64,000 nt of DNA from Collinsella phocaeensis (GTDB lineage Bacteria > Actinomycetota > Coriobacteriia > Coriobacteriales > Coriobacteriaceae). The stretch spans positions 1,240,001 through 1,304,000 of the forward strand of contig NZ_FQLR01000004.1 in the NCBI RefSeq assembly GCF_900119895.1, given 5' to 3'. The notes under the pieces are model-generated. The model did not search any database, was not told where the DNA came from, and saw only the letters and a program-made list of their open reading frames with translations. The translations under genes were made by a program, and so were the position numbers. Shown piece by piece: positions 31,566-41,037 of the stretch; position 1 is the first letter of the stretch, and every line of letters starts with the position of its first letter.

Positions 31566-34092
31566 CCTCGAGCCACTTGGCGACCGCGGTCCTGGCGGCA
31601 GCCTCGACATCCGCCTGATCGGCGCCCGCAGCGACCTCGATACGGGCGCGCACCTTGCCGAGCACCTGGACGGCGATCTCGACGGTGTCCGACGCGGCCT
31701 CGGAGAGGTCGAAATCGGGCCAGCTCGCCGTGAAGGCGTTTCCCTCGCAATGCAAGGCGGCATGCCACAGCTCGTCGGCCATGAAGGGGCAGATGGGCGC
31801 CATGACGCTCACGATATCCGTCGCCACCTGCGCGGACAACGCGGCATCGAGCTCCTCGCCGGAGTTGAGGTACGCGCTCGCGGCGTTGACGAGCTCCATG
31901 ATCGCGGAAATTGCGGTGTTGAACTGGCCGCGGTCGAAGTCCTCCGTGCACTTCGCGAGCGTGCGGTGCCGCTCGCGGTACAGCGCGAGCGCGGCCTTTC
32001 CGAGAGTCCCCTTGTCAAGCGTTGCCTGCGCATCGCCGGCGAACGCAAGCTGCCACACGATGCGCCACGCGCGCTTGATGAAGCGGTTGGCGCCCTCCAC
32101 CGCGTTGGGATCCCAGTCGAAGTCCTTCTCCGGCGGGGCGATGAACAGGATCGCCAGGCGCATCGTGTCGGCACCGTAGGGCTCGATGACGGAACTGGGC
32201 GGGACGACGTTGCCCTTCGACTTGGACATGGTGTCGCCGTGCTCGTCTTTCACCATGCCCTGGCAGAGCAGGTTGGTGAAGGGCTCGTCGACGTCGAGCA
32301 GGCCCATGTCGCGCAGGGCCTTGGTGAAGAAACGGCTGTAGAGCAGGTGCAGGATCGCGTGCTCGATGCCACCGATGTAGTTGTCGACCGGCATCCAGCG
32401 GTTGGCCGTCTCGCGAGAGAACGGCAGCTCAGCGTTGTGCGGGTCGGTGTAGCGCAGGTAGTACCAGCTGGAGCACGTGAAGGTGTCCATGGTGTCCGTC
32501 TCGCGCCGCGCGGGGGCGCCGCACACCGGGCAGGTGGTCTCGTAGAACTCGCGGCACTCGGCGAGCGTCTCGCCGGCGGTGAGGTCGAGGTTCTCGGGCA
32601 GGGTCACGGGCAGCTGGTCCTCCGGCACCGGGACGATCCCGCAGTGCTCGCAATGGATGACCGGGATGGGGTTGCCCCAGTAGCGCTGGCGGGAGATGAG
32701 CCAGTCGCGAAGGCGGAACTGCACGGAGCGGCGACCGGTGCCGGCCTCCTCGAGGTCCGCGACGATGGCCGCCTCGCCCTCGGAGTGCTTGCCGCCGCGC
32801 ATGCCGGTGTACTTGCCGGACTGCACGAGCGTGCCGTCCTGGGCATGCGCCTCGGCCCAGTCGACGGTCTCGGCATGATAGGTATCGATAGAGGCGCCGG
32901 AGGCCTCGAGCTCGGCGCGCTCCTCGTCGGTCAGGATGATCGGCACGATCGGCAGGTCGTACTTCTTGGCGAACTCGAAGTCGCGCTGGTCGCCGCACGG
33001 GACCGCCATGACGGCGCCGGTGCCGTAATCGGAAACGATGTAGTCCGCGACCCAGACGGGCACCTTCTGCCCGGAAACCGGGTTGAGCACGTAGCGGCCC
33101 GTGAACGCACCGTGCTTCTCGAGCGTGCCCTGAGCGCGCTCGACGGCAGAGATGTGCTTGGCGCCCTCGACGACCTCGCGCACGCCCGTCTCGTACTCGG
33201 TGCCCTCGACGAGATCCATCAAGCCCTTGTACTCGGGGGCGAGCAGGAAGAAGGTATTGCCGAACAGCGTATCCGCGCGCGTGGTGAAGACGGTGATCTT
33301 GCCCTCATCGCCGGGGATGGGCTCGCCCTCGGCATCGCACAGGGTGAAGTCGACCTCGGCGCCCTCGGAGCGGCCGATCCAGTTGGCCTGCATCTGCTTG
33401 ACGCGCTCGGGCCAGCCGGAAAGCTTATCCAGGTCATCGAGGAGCTCCTGCGCGTACTCGGTGATCTTGATGTACCACTGCTCGAGGTCGCGCTTCTCGA
33501 CCTCGGAGTCGCAACGCCAGCAGCGACCCTCGGTCACCTGCTCGTTGGCGAGAACGGTCTCGCACTTGGGGCACCAGTTGACCGGATTCTTCTTGCGGTA
33601 GACCAGGCCGCGCTCCATGAGCTTCTCGAAGATCCACTGGCCCCAGCGATAGTAATCGGGGCTGCAGGTCTTCACGAGACGGTCGAGGTCATACGAGAAC
33701 CCCATGCGGCGCATGGTGGCGAGGGCCTGGTCCATGTTCTTGTACGTCCACGCGGCGGACTGCGTGTTGTGCTTGATGGCTGCGTTCTCCGCAGGCAGGC
33801 CGAAGGCGTCGAAACCGATGGGATGCAGCACGTCGTAGCCGCGCATACGGGCCTGACGCGCCATCGCGTCGCCGATGGTGTAGTTGCGGGCATGGCCCAT
33901 GTGCAGGTCGCCGGAAGGATACGGGAACATCTCGAGGACGTATTTCTTGGGCTTGGCGGAATCCGTGTCCACGGCGAAGAGATTCGCCTCGTCCCACGCC
34001 TCCATCCACTTGGTCTCGATCGCCTGGGCGTCGTAGGCCGGGATCTCCCCCGCCGTCGCGCTCGCGTGATCGTGCTCGCAGCAATCGCACAT
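31504..34092 (-). CDS. leuS: Leucyl-tRNA synthetase
   Basis: 862-aa class I synthetase that charges tRNA-Leu. The HIGH motif is [14 protein letters not shown], the KMSKS motif is [10 protein letters not shown], and the editing (CP1) domain lies between. Zinc-type cysteines appear in [14 protein letters not shown]...CWRC and CEHCG...CPVCGAP. It starts MCDCCEHDH at 34092, with a Cys/His-rich N-terminus. Its 3' end is duplicated 1.86 kb downstream. No T-box leader was recognised upstream. Confidence 0.97.
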   Translation of the reverse strand: MCDCCEHDHASATAGEIPAYDAQAIETKWMEAWDEANLFAVDTDSAKPKKYVLEMFPYPSGDLHMGHARNYTIGDAMARQARMRGYDVLHPIGFDAFGLPAENAAIKHNTQSAAWTYKNMDQALATMRRMGFSYDLDRLVKTCSPDYYRWGQWIFEKLMERGLVYRKKNPVNWCPKCETVLANEQVTEGRCWRCDSEVEKRDLEQWYIKITEYAQELLDDLDKLSGWPERVKQMQANWIGRSEGAEVDFTLCDAEGEPIPGDEGKITVFTTRADTLFGNTFFLLAPEYKGLMDLVEGTEYETGVREVVEGAKHISAVERAQGTLEKHGAFTGRYVLNPVSGQKVPVWVADYIVSDYGTGAVMAVPCGDQRDFEFAKKYDLPIVPIILTDEERAELEASGASIDTYHAETVDWAEAHAQDGTLVQSGKYTGMRGGKHSEGEAAIVADLEEAGTGRRSVQFRLRDWLISRQRYWGNPIPVIHCEHCGIVPVPEDQLPVTLPENLDLTAGETLAECREFYETTCPVCGAPARRETDTMDTFTCSSWYYLRYTDPHNAELPFSRETANRWMPVDNYIGGIEHAILHLLYSRFFTKALRDMGLLDVDEPFTNLLCQGMVKDEHGDTMSKSKGNVVPPSSVIEPYGADTMRLAILFIAPPEKDFDWDPNAVEGANRFIKRAWRIVWQLAFAGDAQATLDKGTLGKAALALYRERHRTLAKCTEDFDRGQFNTAISAIMELVNAASAYLNSGEELDAALSAQVATDIVSVMAPICPFMADELWHAALHCEGNAFTASWPDFDLSEAASDTVEIAVQVLGKVRARIEVAAGADQADVEAAARTAVAKWLEGKNVMKVIYVPGKLVNIVAK

Positions 34093-34573
34093 GGTTGGCT
34101 CCTATCGTTCAAGCGCCGGGGCCGCTCGGGGGCCGCCGCGCCGCGTCGGTAATGTTCAAGAGTTTAACAGGTCTGCAGCAAGCAAAACTGTTCGATCTCG
34201 CGCACCGCACGCTACGGCAAGTCCTTGGCAGATCTTTCAAACTCAAACCAAGGAATAATCGACCGCATGCACACCAATCCAACCCGGAATGCTCGCAATA
34301 TGTGCTGTAAAATCCCCTTGCAGTTAATTGTTGCAGGTTTTATATATTTCGAAGCGCATTTCAAACTTCTTCGACCTGCGCCTTTTATTGATTGCATGGT
34401 CGATGTTATTGCTATTGTTTTATATCATTTTACTCTAAGAGATTTTTGCAGCACTAAAGAAGCGCGGCGGCACACAAACGCAGCGCATAATATGAAAGAT
34501 TCGGGGCATAGCAATGCTCGCGGGCGTGAACGCGACGAGCAGCCGCGCTTGGCGCAGGAAGACCGAACTTTTT
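34093..34573. other. Non-coding AT-rich interval between leuS and hypothetical gene
   Basis: 481 bp without a supported gene. It holds the leuS upstream region and the 151-bp element at 34303-34453; nothing else recognisable. Confidence 0.5.
34303..34453. repeat. MITE-like element, copy 1 (151 bp)
   Basis: The ends are inverted repeats (TGCTGTAAAATCCCCTT... and ...AGAGATTTTTGCAGCA). It shares its ends and an internal GACCTGCG at the same offset (bases 71-78) with the 152-bp unit at 35729-35880. The DNA is AT-rich and non-coding. Confidence 0.55.
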
Positions 34574-35677
34574 TTACATGCGGGCATTCGCCAGATTCGC
34601 ACATGCATAATCTGCCAACACGGAATCAAACGATCTAACTACGAACTGCAACCACAGCAGTCGCCTCCGCTCTTGCGTCCTGAGAAGCACCTCCCTGCTC
34701 TCTGCAGAATCTTTTGCCCCGCGAAGCAAGGGGCGCGAGCGCCTGCCCAGCAATCTCCTCATGCGATCAGCAAGTTTTTCCAAGTACTCAAAACTCATTG
34801 CATCATCGGAGGTGATGGTGAAATGGGGCACATCGCGGATTGTGGCCATATCGTTCCTACGCCGAGAATCGAGCATCATCTTTTCCATTCCCGAATGCGT
34901 ACTTGCCGGGTCGTAATCCACAAACACCATGCGCCGTTCGCCTTTGCGGCTCGTGGAACGTATCGCAATATCGGGATATCGAATCGAGTACCTTGGCTTG
35001 CCCCTGCGGTCGCTTCCATCAAATACGCGAACCATCTCGTTGAAGGAAGGGTCACCCAAATCAAAACCCCCGAGCCTCGCGGGCAGACAAAACATCATTC
35101 CCAACGCACATTCTTTTGGAGACCTTGCATGATCGCGGACATGCCTTAGAGCCAAACGCGCCCGTTTGGCCCCCTTGAGGCCATCAGATCTATCCAAGTA
35201 CCTCGCTATCGAGTTTTGGCTTGCGATTGCGTGACCACCTTCCGAACGGAACACGACGCCGCCCAGCGCAAAGGAATCAAACCGAAAGTCCGAGCAGACG
35301 CACATGCCAAAATAAATCGCCGCCAGCGTATCAACCGCCTGGCAGATCTGTAAAAAGGCGAGCTCCGGGCAGCATACCAGCATCTCTGCACCGTGGACAC
35401 GGCATGCTATGGGAATCAGACTGCCGGGCGGAATGTCCTGACTGCAACGATGCGGGCGAACCGCAGAACTTCGGCGGAGCGCGCCGTCGCCGATAACCAA
35501 AAAGTCAAGAGGACCCTCCAGTCCAATAGTCCACCGCAGCTCTTCCACCACCTGGGAATCTGGAGCATCGGACGATGCCGGGACATCAAGATACGGCGCA
35601 TTGTTGCCCACACGTGGATCTCGGTGACTCAATAGCCAGTGAAGCGCAGAAAAATGAGAAAGCACATAGGTTTTCAT
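34574..35677 (-). CDS. Hypothetical protein, possible Vsr/PD-(D/E)XK-like C-terminus
   Basis: 367-aa protein from MKTYVLSHFSALH at 35677; I know no firm function. The central part (HGAEMLVCCPELAFLQICQAV) and C-terminus (YPDIAIRSTSRKGERRMVFVDYD, then SRRRNDMATIRDVPHFTI) recall hypothetical proteins common in Coriobacteria whose ends look like a degenerate Vsr/DUF559 nuclease fold. The catalytic residues are not convincing. An upstream in-frame ATG at 35695 is fused to a run of eight G (35686-35693), so start and expression could change by slippage. It is flanked on both sides by MITE-like units. Confidence 0.6.
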   Translation of the reverse strand: MKTYVLSHFSALHWLLSHRDPRVGNNAPYLDVPASSDAPDSQVVEELRWTIGLEGPLDFLVIGDGALRRSSAVRPHRCSQDIPPGSLIPIACRVHGAEMLVCCPELAFLQICQAVDTLAAIYFGMCVCSDFRFDSFALGGVVFRSEGGHAIASQNSIARYLDRSDGLKGAKRARLALRHVRDHARSPKECALGMMFCLPARLGGFDLGDPSFNEMVRVFDGSDRRGKPRYSIRYPDIAIRSTSRKGERRMVFVDYDPASTHSGMEKMMLDSRRRNDMATIRDVPHFTITSDDAMSFEYLEKLADRMRRLLGRRSRPLLRGAKDSAESREVLLRTQERRRLLWLQFVVRSFDSVLADYACANLANARM

Positions 35678-35685
35678 CCGACCAT

Positions 35686-35693
35686 CCCCCCCC
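35686..35693 (-). repeat. G8 homopolymer at the start of the hypothetical gene
   Basis: On the minus strand ATG is followed directly by a G run ending 9 nt before the preferred start. It lies in the Shine-Dalgarno position for 35677 and within codons if 35695 is used. It is a possible slippage site. Confidence 0.5.
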
Positions 35694-35728
35694 ATTGCCC
35701 GTGGATGATGTTCATTGTTTCCCAGTGA

Positions 35729-35880
35729 TGCTGCAAAATTCCCTTGAAATAAAAGCAATGTTGCGAGGGTGCAATCCAACGATGCTGCATCCAGTTGCGA
35801 CCTGCGGAAAGAATACAATTGACCCGTCTTAGATATGTCACCATCGTTCTGTACATTTACTGCAAGGGATTTTTGCAACA
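35729..35880. repeat. MITE-like element, copy 2 (152 bp)
   Basis: Terminal inverted repeats agree at 21 of 25 positions (TGCTGCAAAATTCCCTTG... versus reverse complement TGTTGCAAAAATCCCTTG...). It shares GACCTGCG at bases 71-78 with copy 1. It fills the gap between the hypothetical and GIY-YIG genes. Confidence 0.6.
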
Positions 35881-35901
35881 AGTCGTATTAGGGCAAGGAA
35901 A

Positions 35902-37053
35902 CTACAAGCAACCCCAGCGCGCAGCCAATTCATGGAAATAGTGATACGCAAGCCCATTCGCCACATACGTCCTAATCCACGATCCATTATCGAAGTGGTC
36001 GTCCCTAAACTGATAACCTAAAATCGAAACTAGCTGGTGGTCGCTCAGGTTCGAAAGCTCCTTCTTGGATGCCTTTCTGAGCGCTATATCATCTTTTCCT
36101 ATCGATTGATATACAACCCCGTAGTCAACGGGGACAAATCCTCCTCGGTAGGCCAAATCCAGCAAACCATTCAAGCTGTTTTCAAGGCCGTAGGGATCAT
36201 CCTGCTGTGGGTCATAGAAGCTGAAGCTTGAGCACCACTCTCTCTTCTCCCCTGTCAACTCGATATCCTCGAGCACCCTGTGGATCTCCACGAGCGCCTT
36301 ACGTGAATAAGCGGCCTTCACATAGCGGATGGGATTTGCGCTCCCCGGCGCGTACAACCCCGAGACGCCCTTTCCGACATAGCGATCTCTAATACACTGA
36401 TCGGCAACGCGCCCCACGAACTCCATGCGATGAGCCGACTCGGCTTGACTGACCGAGCGAGCCGCACACATGCCCGAACCCGCCGGCAACCATGCCGCGA
36501 TTTCATAGGCTTCAAGAACCATACCGTCATAGACCGCCAGAGCAAGATGGATTCCCTCAATCTTACTTTTGTCCACACGCCAAAACCCTCGTGTTACCTC
36601 ATACAACTCAAAATCGGACATTCCGTTTCGATAGAGCTGGTTGACCTTGACCAAGACCGTATCTTCGAGAAAATCCGACTCGGTCAATTCGCCGTGATCG
36701 AACCTCGCGTCGAGCTCCGATACCTCTATCCGCCCATATAGGCTCGATTCATGACCCGCCTGCTTGTTCGTCAGATTCTTCAGTCCGAGTAAGTCAATTG
36801 CCGCCGCCTCGACTTTATATGCGGCCTTCTCATCAAGGCCGAAAGCCAAAATCTCGATGAGAGGTTGCCTGCCACGCGCTTGTATCTCGGCAATCTTGCG
36901 TGCCTTATCGCTTTCGGAACCGTCGTGCAAATGAGCGAATGCCCTATTGCCCTTTCCTTTGCCAACATAAAAAGGAACTTTAGTCACGGGATCAGAATAT
37001 ATATAGACGTAATACCCAAGCGCTTCGATTGTTTTTGGAGAAAACTTATCCAC
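35902..37053 (-). CDS. GIY-YIG nuclease-domain protein (LEM-3-like)
   Basis: 383-aa protein. The N-terminal GIY-YIG-like domain (about 12-95) has YYVYIYSDPVTKVPFYVGKG followed by an RAFAHL segment and a Glu further on. The remainder (about 120-380) is unrecognised and may bind nucleic acid or act as a sensor. The start is GTG at 37053 with only a weak upstream purine run, so the true start is uncertain. It is close to the 152-bp element (21 bp from its 3' end). Possible restriction or defence-related nuclease, or a mobile-island passenger. Confidence 0.68.
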   Translation of the reverse strand: MDKFSPKTIEALGYYVYIYSDPVTKVPFYVGKGKGNRAFAHLHDGSESDKARKIAEIQARGRQPLIEILAFGLDEKAAYKVEAAAIDLLGLKNLTNKQAGHESSLYGRIEVSELDARFDHGELTESDFLEDTVLVKVNQLYRNGMSDFELYEVTRGFWRVDKSKIEGIHLALAVYDGMVLEAYEIAAWLPAGSGMCAARSVSQAESAHRMEFVGRVADQCIRDRYVGKGVSGLYAPGSANPIRYVKAAYSRKALVEIHRVLEDIELTGEKREWCSSFSFYDPQQDDPYGLENSLNGLLDLAYRGGFVPVDYGVVYQSIGKDDIALRKASKKELSNLSDHQLVSILGYQFRDDHFDNGSWIRTYVANGLAYHYFHELAARWGCL

Positions 37054-37243
37054 TCTTAACTCGATTCATTCGAAAAGCGGCGACCATGACCAGCGAACTA
37101 CGGCAAGCGATTGTAGATAGCAGCAAACGAGCAACGGGGCAATGGCAGGCAGCTTTGAAACGCAGGCTACACCCACGTCAATTTGGCAGAACGCCGTCAA
37201 ACCAGCTTCACATTAAATACTGACAAATCCTTCGTACCCAAAA

Positions 37244-37281
37244 TAGCAGAAGGCTCGCATGAGGGCGCACGCGAGCCTTCT
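37244..37281 (-). terminator. guaB terminator
   Basis: AGAAGGCTCGC pairs with GCGAGCCTTCT over 12 nt; TGCTATTTTG follows on the minus strand. Positions 37054-37243 between it and the GIY-YIG gene hold nothing recognisable. Confidence 0.7.
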
Positions 37282-37313
37282 GAGCATTAGCCTGTAGGAT
37301 GATTTGGAACCGT

Positions 37314-38825
37314 TTAGTTGTAGCTCACCGTCTGCTGCGAGTCCTTGACGACGACGTCGTGCGCGCCGCCCTCGACGATCGAGGTGGCGGAGACGAGCGT
37401 GAGGCGCGCCTTGTCCTGCAGCTCCTTGATGGAGAGCGCGCCGCAGTTGCACATCGTGGACTTCACCTTGTACAGCGTGCCGTTGACTCCGTCCTTAAGC
37501 GAACCGGCGTACGGGACGTAGGAGTCGACGCCCTCGACGAAGGAGAGCTTCGCGGCGCCACCGAGGTCGTAGCGCTGCCAGTTGCGGGCGCGGGCGGAAC
37601 CCTCGCCCCAGTACTCCTTCATGTACTGGCCGTTGACGTTCACGCGGCTGGTCGGGCTCTCGTCGAAGCGGGCGAAGTAGCGGCCGAGCATCATGAAGTC
37701 GGCACCCATGGCGAGGGCAAGCGTCATGTGGTAGTCGTACACGATGCCGCCGTCGGAGCACACGGGGACGTAGACGCCGGTCTCCTCGAAGTACTCGTCG
37801 CGGGCACGGCAGACGTCGATCAGCGCGGTCGCCTGGCCGCGACCGATGCCCTTGGTCTCGCGGGTGATGCAGATGGAGCCGCCGCCGATACCGACCTTGA
37901 TGAAGTCGGCGCCGCAGTCGGCCAGGAAGCGGAAGCCCTCCGCGTCGACGACGTTGCCCGCGCCGACCTTGACGGAATCGCCGTAGTTGGCGCGAATCCA
38001 CTCGATGGTGCGCTTCTGCCACTCGGAGAAACCCTCGGAGGAATCGATGCAGAGCACGTCGGCGCCCGCCTCGATGAGCAGCGGCACGCGCTCGGCGTAG
38101 TCGCGCGTGTTGATGCCCGCGCCGACCATATAGCGCTTATTGGCGTCGAGGAGCTCGTTCGGGTTGGTCTTGTGGGAGTCGTAGTCCTTGCGGAAGACGA
38201 TGCCGATCAGGTGGTCGTTGTCGTCGACGACCGGGAGCGCGTTGAGCTTGTTGTCCCAGATGACGTCGTTGGCGGCCTTGAGGGTGATGTCCTTGTCGCC
38301 GACGATGAGCTGCTCGCGCGGGGTCATGAACTCGGAGACCTTCTTGGAGTGGTCGTCGCGGCTCGGGCGGTAGTCACGGCTGGTGACGATGCCGAGCAGC
38401 TTGCCGCGCGGGGTGCCGTCGTCGGTGACGGGCATGGTGGAGTGGCCGGTGCGGTCCTTGAGCTCGATGACCTGCTCCATCGTCATGTCCGGGGTGAGGG
38501 TCGAATCGGACTCGACGAAACCGGCCTTGTGGTCCTTGACGGCCTTCACCATGGCTGCCTCGGATTCCGGGGTCTGAGAGCCGTAGATGAACGCCATGCC
38601 GCCCTCGGTGGCGAGGGCGGTGCCCATGTTCACGCCGGAGACGGACTGCATGATCGCGGAGACCATCGGGATGTTGAGGGAGATGGCAGGCTCCTCGCCG
38701 CGCTTGAAGCGAACGAGCGGCGTCTTCAGCGACACGTTGGCCGGGATGCACTCCGAGGAGGAGTAGCCCGGGACGAGCAGGTACTCGGAAAACGTATGGG
38801 ACTCACCTGGGAAGAACGTTGCCAT
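37314..38825 (-). CDS. guaB: IMP dehydrogenase
   Basis: 503-aa enzyme: IMP + NAD+ + water gives XMP + NADH, the committed step to GMP. The TIM barrel holds the Bateman (CBS) pair inserted at about 105-225. The catalytic Cys is in [11 protein letters not shown], where Gly replaces the Pro of the usual GIGPGSIC. It starts at [12 protein letters not shown] (38825) after AGAAGGAG. A -10-like TAGAAT lies at 38890-38895; no purine riboswitch was recognised upstream. Confidence 0.95.
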   Translation of the reverse strand: MATFFPGESHTFSEYLLVPGYSSSECIPANVSLKTPLVRFKRGEEPAISLNIPMVSAIMQSVSGVNMGTALATEGGMAFIYGSQTPESEAAMVKAVKDHKAGFVESDSTLTPDMTMEQVIELKDRTGHSTMPVTDDGTPRGKLLGIVTSRDYRPSRDDHSKKVSEFMTPREQLIVGDKDITLKAANDVIWDNKLNALPVVDDNDHLIGIVFRKDYDSHKTNPNELLDANKRYMVGAGINTRDYAERVPLLIEAGADVLCIDSSEGFSEWQKRTIEWIRANYGDSVKVGAGNVVDAEGFRFLADCGADFIKVGIGGGSICITRETKGIGRGQATALIDVCRARDEYFEETGVYVPVCSDGGIVYDYHMTLALAMGADFMMLGRYFARFDESPTSRVNVNGQYMKEYWGEGSARARNWQRYDLGGAAKLSFVEGVDSYVPYAGSLKDGVNGTLYKVKSTMCNCGALSIKELQDKARLTLVSATSIVEGGAHDVVVKDSQQTVSYN

Positions 38826-38889
38826 GATGCTCCTTCTACTCATTGCTACCGGCGGGACGACCGCCTTTGGCGCCCGTTAATGTTGACCT

Positions 38890-38895
38890 ATTCTA
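38890..38895 (-). promoter_or_regulatory. -10 box upstream of guaB
   Basis: TAGAAT on the minus strand, about 65 bp before the start; a -35 at proper spacing is not evident. Confidence 0.35.
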
Positions 38896-39070
38896 GCGCA
38901 CAATCGCTGGTATCGGGCCAAATGAACGAACTCGATACAGGTCACGGGAGATAAAGGGGAATCCACTGCAACGTCGCAGGGAGAACTTTATCCTATTGCA
39001 GCGGAAGCGGGCGCTGGGGCCGTAACGGCCGCCGGGACGGGCGGTATGCCGCACGCCTGGGGGAATTGCG

Positions 39071-39637
39071 TTACGAGAGGAACGCCTTGAGGCCGATACC
39101 GATGAGCACGATCCCGCCGGCGATCTGGGCATGCGAGCCGAAGCGCTCACCGAGGCGGCGACCGACGAGCAGGGCGAGCATGCAGCAGACGAACGTCGTG
39201 ACGCCGATCGAGGCGCCGTACACGACGATGTCCGCACCCTCGGCAGCCAGGGAGATGCCGACGATGAAGGCATCGATCGAGGTCGCCACGGATTCCACCA
39301 TGATCGTCCCGAACGTGAGCCGGCTCGCCGGGCACGCCTCGGGTTCGCGCAGCTCGTGAAGGGCCTCGACGATCATCTTGCCGCCGACGATGCCCAAGAT
39401 CACAAGGGAGACGATGCCCGCGTAGGCCTCGATCAGGGGCGCGATGAGCGTTCCGCCGAAATACCCGGCGATCGGCATCCCCATCTGGAACAGCGCGAAG
39501 AGAATCGGCATGGCGAACTTGCGGGAGGGCGGCATGTCGGGTTCGCAAAGGGAGTTGGACAGCGTGACCGCCATCGCGTCCATCGCAAGGGCGACGCCAA
39601 GGGCCACGCTCTCGATGAAGACCGTGGTATCGAGCAT
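39071..39637 (-). CDS. mntP: Manganese efflux pump MntP
   Basis: 188-aa inner-membrane protein with six hydrophobic segments in two similar halves. Family motifs ALAMDAMAVTLSNSL and VATSIDAFIVGISLA supply the conserved acidic residues of the DUF204/MntP family. The start at 39637 follows GGAGG. It lies 80 bp after the degenerate PLP-family gene on the same strand, so the two could be co-transcribed. No yybP-ykoY manganese riboswitch was recognised upstream. Confidence 0.93.
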   Translation of the reverse strand: MLDTTVFIESVALGVALAMDAMAVTLSNSLCEPDMPPSRKFAMPILFALFQMGMPIAGYFGGTLIAPLIEAYAGIVSLVILGIVGGKMIVEALHELREPEACPASRLTFGTIMVESVATSIDAFIVGISLAAEGADIVVYGASIGVTTFVCCMLALLVGRRLGERFGSHAQIAGGIVLIGIGLKAFLS

Positions 39638-39717
39638 CTGATGAGACCTCCGTATTGTCCGCTGTAGAAGAGCATCGGAGACGCGACGTGAAGACCGGCG
39701 CCGCGCACCCGAGGCGA

Positions 39718-40803
39718 TCAGGATGGGGCTCGACGCAGGCAGCCGTCCAGGCCGTCGATGACCCCAAGGGCGTCATCGGAGCACACATCGAGGATGATGC
39801 GAGGGACCCCGCCGGGGCCCTCGGCAAGGTCCACGGACAGCTCGTGCGGGCCGAACCGATGGCGAAGGGCGGCACGGAGACTCTCCACCTCGGCAGCCTC
39901 GCGGGACCGCTCCCCGCCGAGCAGCGTGAACGACACGCGCGTACCGAAGCCGTGTATCAGCACATTCGCGGCATGGCCGCGATCGGGATGCGAAGAGAGG
40001 CCCGGATAGCTCACCCTGCCGACACGGGGATGGCACGCAAGGTACTCGGCGACCGCACGGGCGGCGTCCATACGGGGTTGCAGGACGTCGAGGAGAACGG
40101 GAAGCGACGATGCGGCATGCAGCAGCAGGTCTTCGGGCAGGCGACGGGAGCTCGGCACGACCCCGCCGGGTTCGCCCAGGGACCGCGCGAGCATGCGGTA
40201 GGCGTCCTCCGCCGCAGGGTCGGCCACCTGGTGCCGGCCGCGGCGGGCGACCGAGCGCCCCACCGATACGACAAGGCAGCCCGGGCAGCCGAGTGGCGAC
40301 AGATCCTCGACCGCAACATGCGCACCGAGCTCCAGCGGCCGGCAGCACGCGACCGTGGGGACGGAGTTGCCCACGATCAGCGTGGCCCCGGCCATGCGAG
40401 CGGCGCGACCGAGCGCGCGCACGTCGGCCACGCGCAGGACGGGACCGCAGAGCATGTCGACATACCAGAACGTCCTGCCCGGGCAGGCCCCCGCGGCGTA
40501 GGCATACGACGCGCGGGCGAACGGCTCGGCCGCATCCGAGGCCGCCGGGCCGTCGACGGCCGCGGCCCCCGCGGCGATGAACGCATCGGGGGTCGGGTCG
40601 GCGATGAGCGAAAGCCCGTGCCACCCGAGATGCCGTTCAAAGGCATCGGGGTCGCCCGCGCACGCGACGAGGCGGTCGCCCGCACCCATGAGGCCGAGTT
40701 TCGCGATGAGCTCAGCCGACGATGCGGCGCGCGAAACCCACGCGCAGCGTGCGGACGCGGCCTGCGCGTACGCCCCCTCGAAACCAGCATTATCGGATGC
40801 CAT
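39718..40803 (-). CDS. Cys/Met-metabolism PLP-enzyme family member without the PLP lysine
   Basis: 361-aa protein with the framework of cystathionine gamma-synthase/O-acetylhomoserine sulfhydrylase. RPLELGAHVAVEDLSPLG aligns with the family block RPLELGADIVVHSATKYLG, and HPRVGRVSYPGLSSHPD with the C-terminal domain. The Schiff-base Lys is Ser169 and the Asp that contacts the cofactor (DNTF) is Gly145, so it should not bind PLP covalently. It is 30-60 residues shorter than active enzymes. The frame is intact with a good site (GAGGGGG) and a TATACT -10 box at 40835-40840, so it is probably expressed. Regulatory or moonlighting role possible. Confidence 0.8.
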   Translation of the reverse strand: MASDNAGFEGAYAQAASARCAWVSRAASSAELIAKLGLMGAGDRLVACAGDPDAFERHLGWHGLSLIADPTPDAFIAAGAAAVDGPAASDAAEPFARASYAYAAGACPGRTFWYVDMLCGPVLRVADVRALGRAARMAGATLIVGNSVPTVACCRPLELGAHVAVEDLSPLGCPGCLVVSVGRSVARRGRHQVADPAAEDAYRMLARSLGEPGGVVPSSRRLPEDLLLHAASSLPVLLDVLQPRMDAARAVAEYLACHPRVGRVSYPGLSSHPDRGHAANVLIHGFGTRVSFTLLGGERSREAAEVESLRAALRHRFGPHELSVDLAEGPGGVPRIILDVCSDDALGVIDGLDGCLRRAPS

Positions 40804-40834
40804 GAAGCCCCCTCGTCAACGACCCAACCGCATC

Positions 40835-40840
40835 AGTATA
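40835..40840 (-). promoter_or_regulatory. -10 box of the degenerate PLP-family gene
   Basis: TATACT on the minus strand 32 bp upstream of the start codon; the -35 is weak. Confidence 0.4.
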
Positions 40841-40961
40841 CCGTGAACCCCTTGGATGTCTGCAGCGAGGCAGAGACCATGTCCCACATCGCACGCCCCG
40901 AAGGAGACGGTGCGCCCCGCGCCCGCGACCCTCGACGCACGCAGCGTCTCCACCAGACATG

Positions 40962-40993
40962 AAAACCGGTCGCCGCATACACGCGACGACCGG
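40962..40993 (-). terminator. thrS terminator
   Basis: CCGGTCG pairs with CGACCGG, extended by further pairs, followed on the minus strand by TTTTC. Confidence 0.75.
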
Positions 40994-41037
40994 CAATATC
41001 AACGCTTCGACTCTCGCTGGTGCGCAGGGCCCAATGA

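Noticed and set aside
39638-39717. Manganese riboswitch (yybP-ykoY) before mntP
   Set aside because: The 80-bp gap lacks the conserved loop sequences and is too short for the full element.
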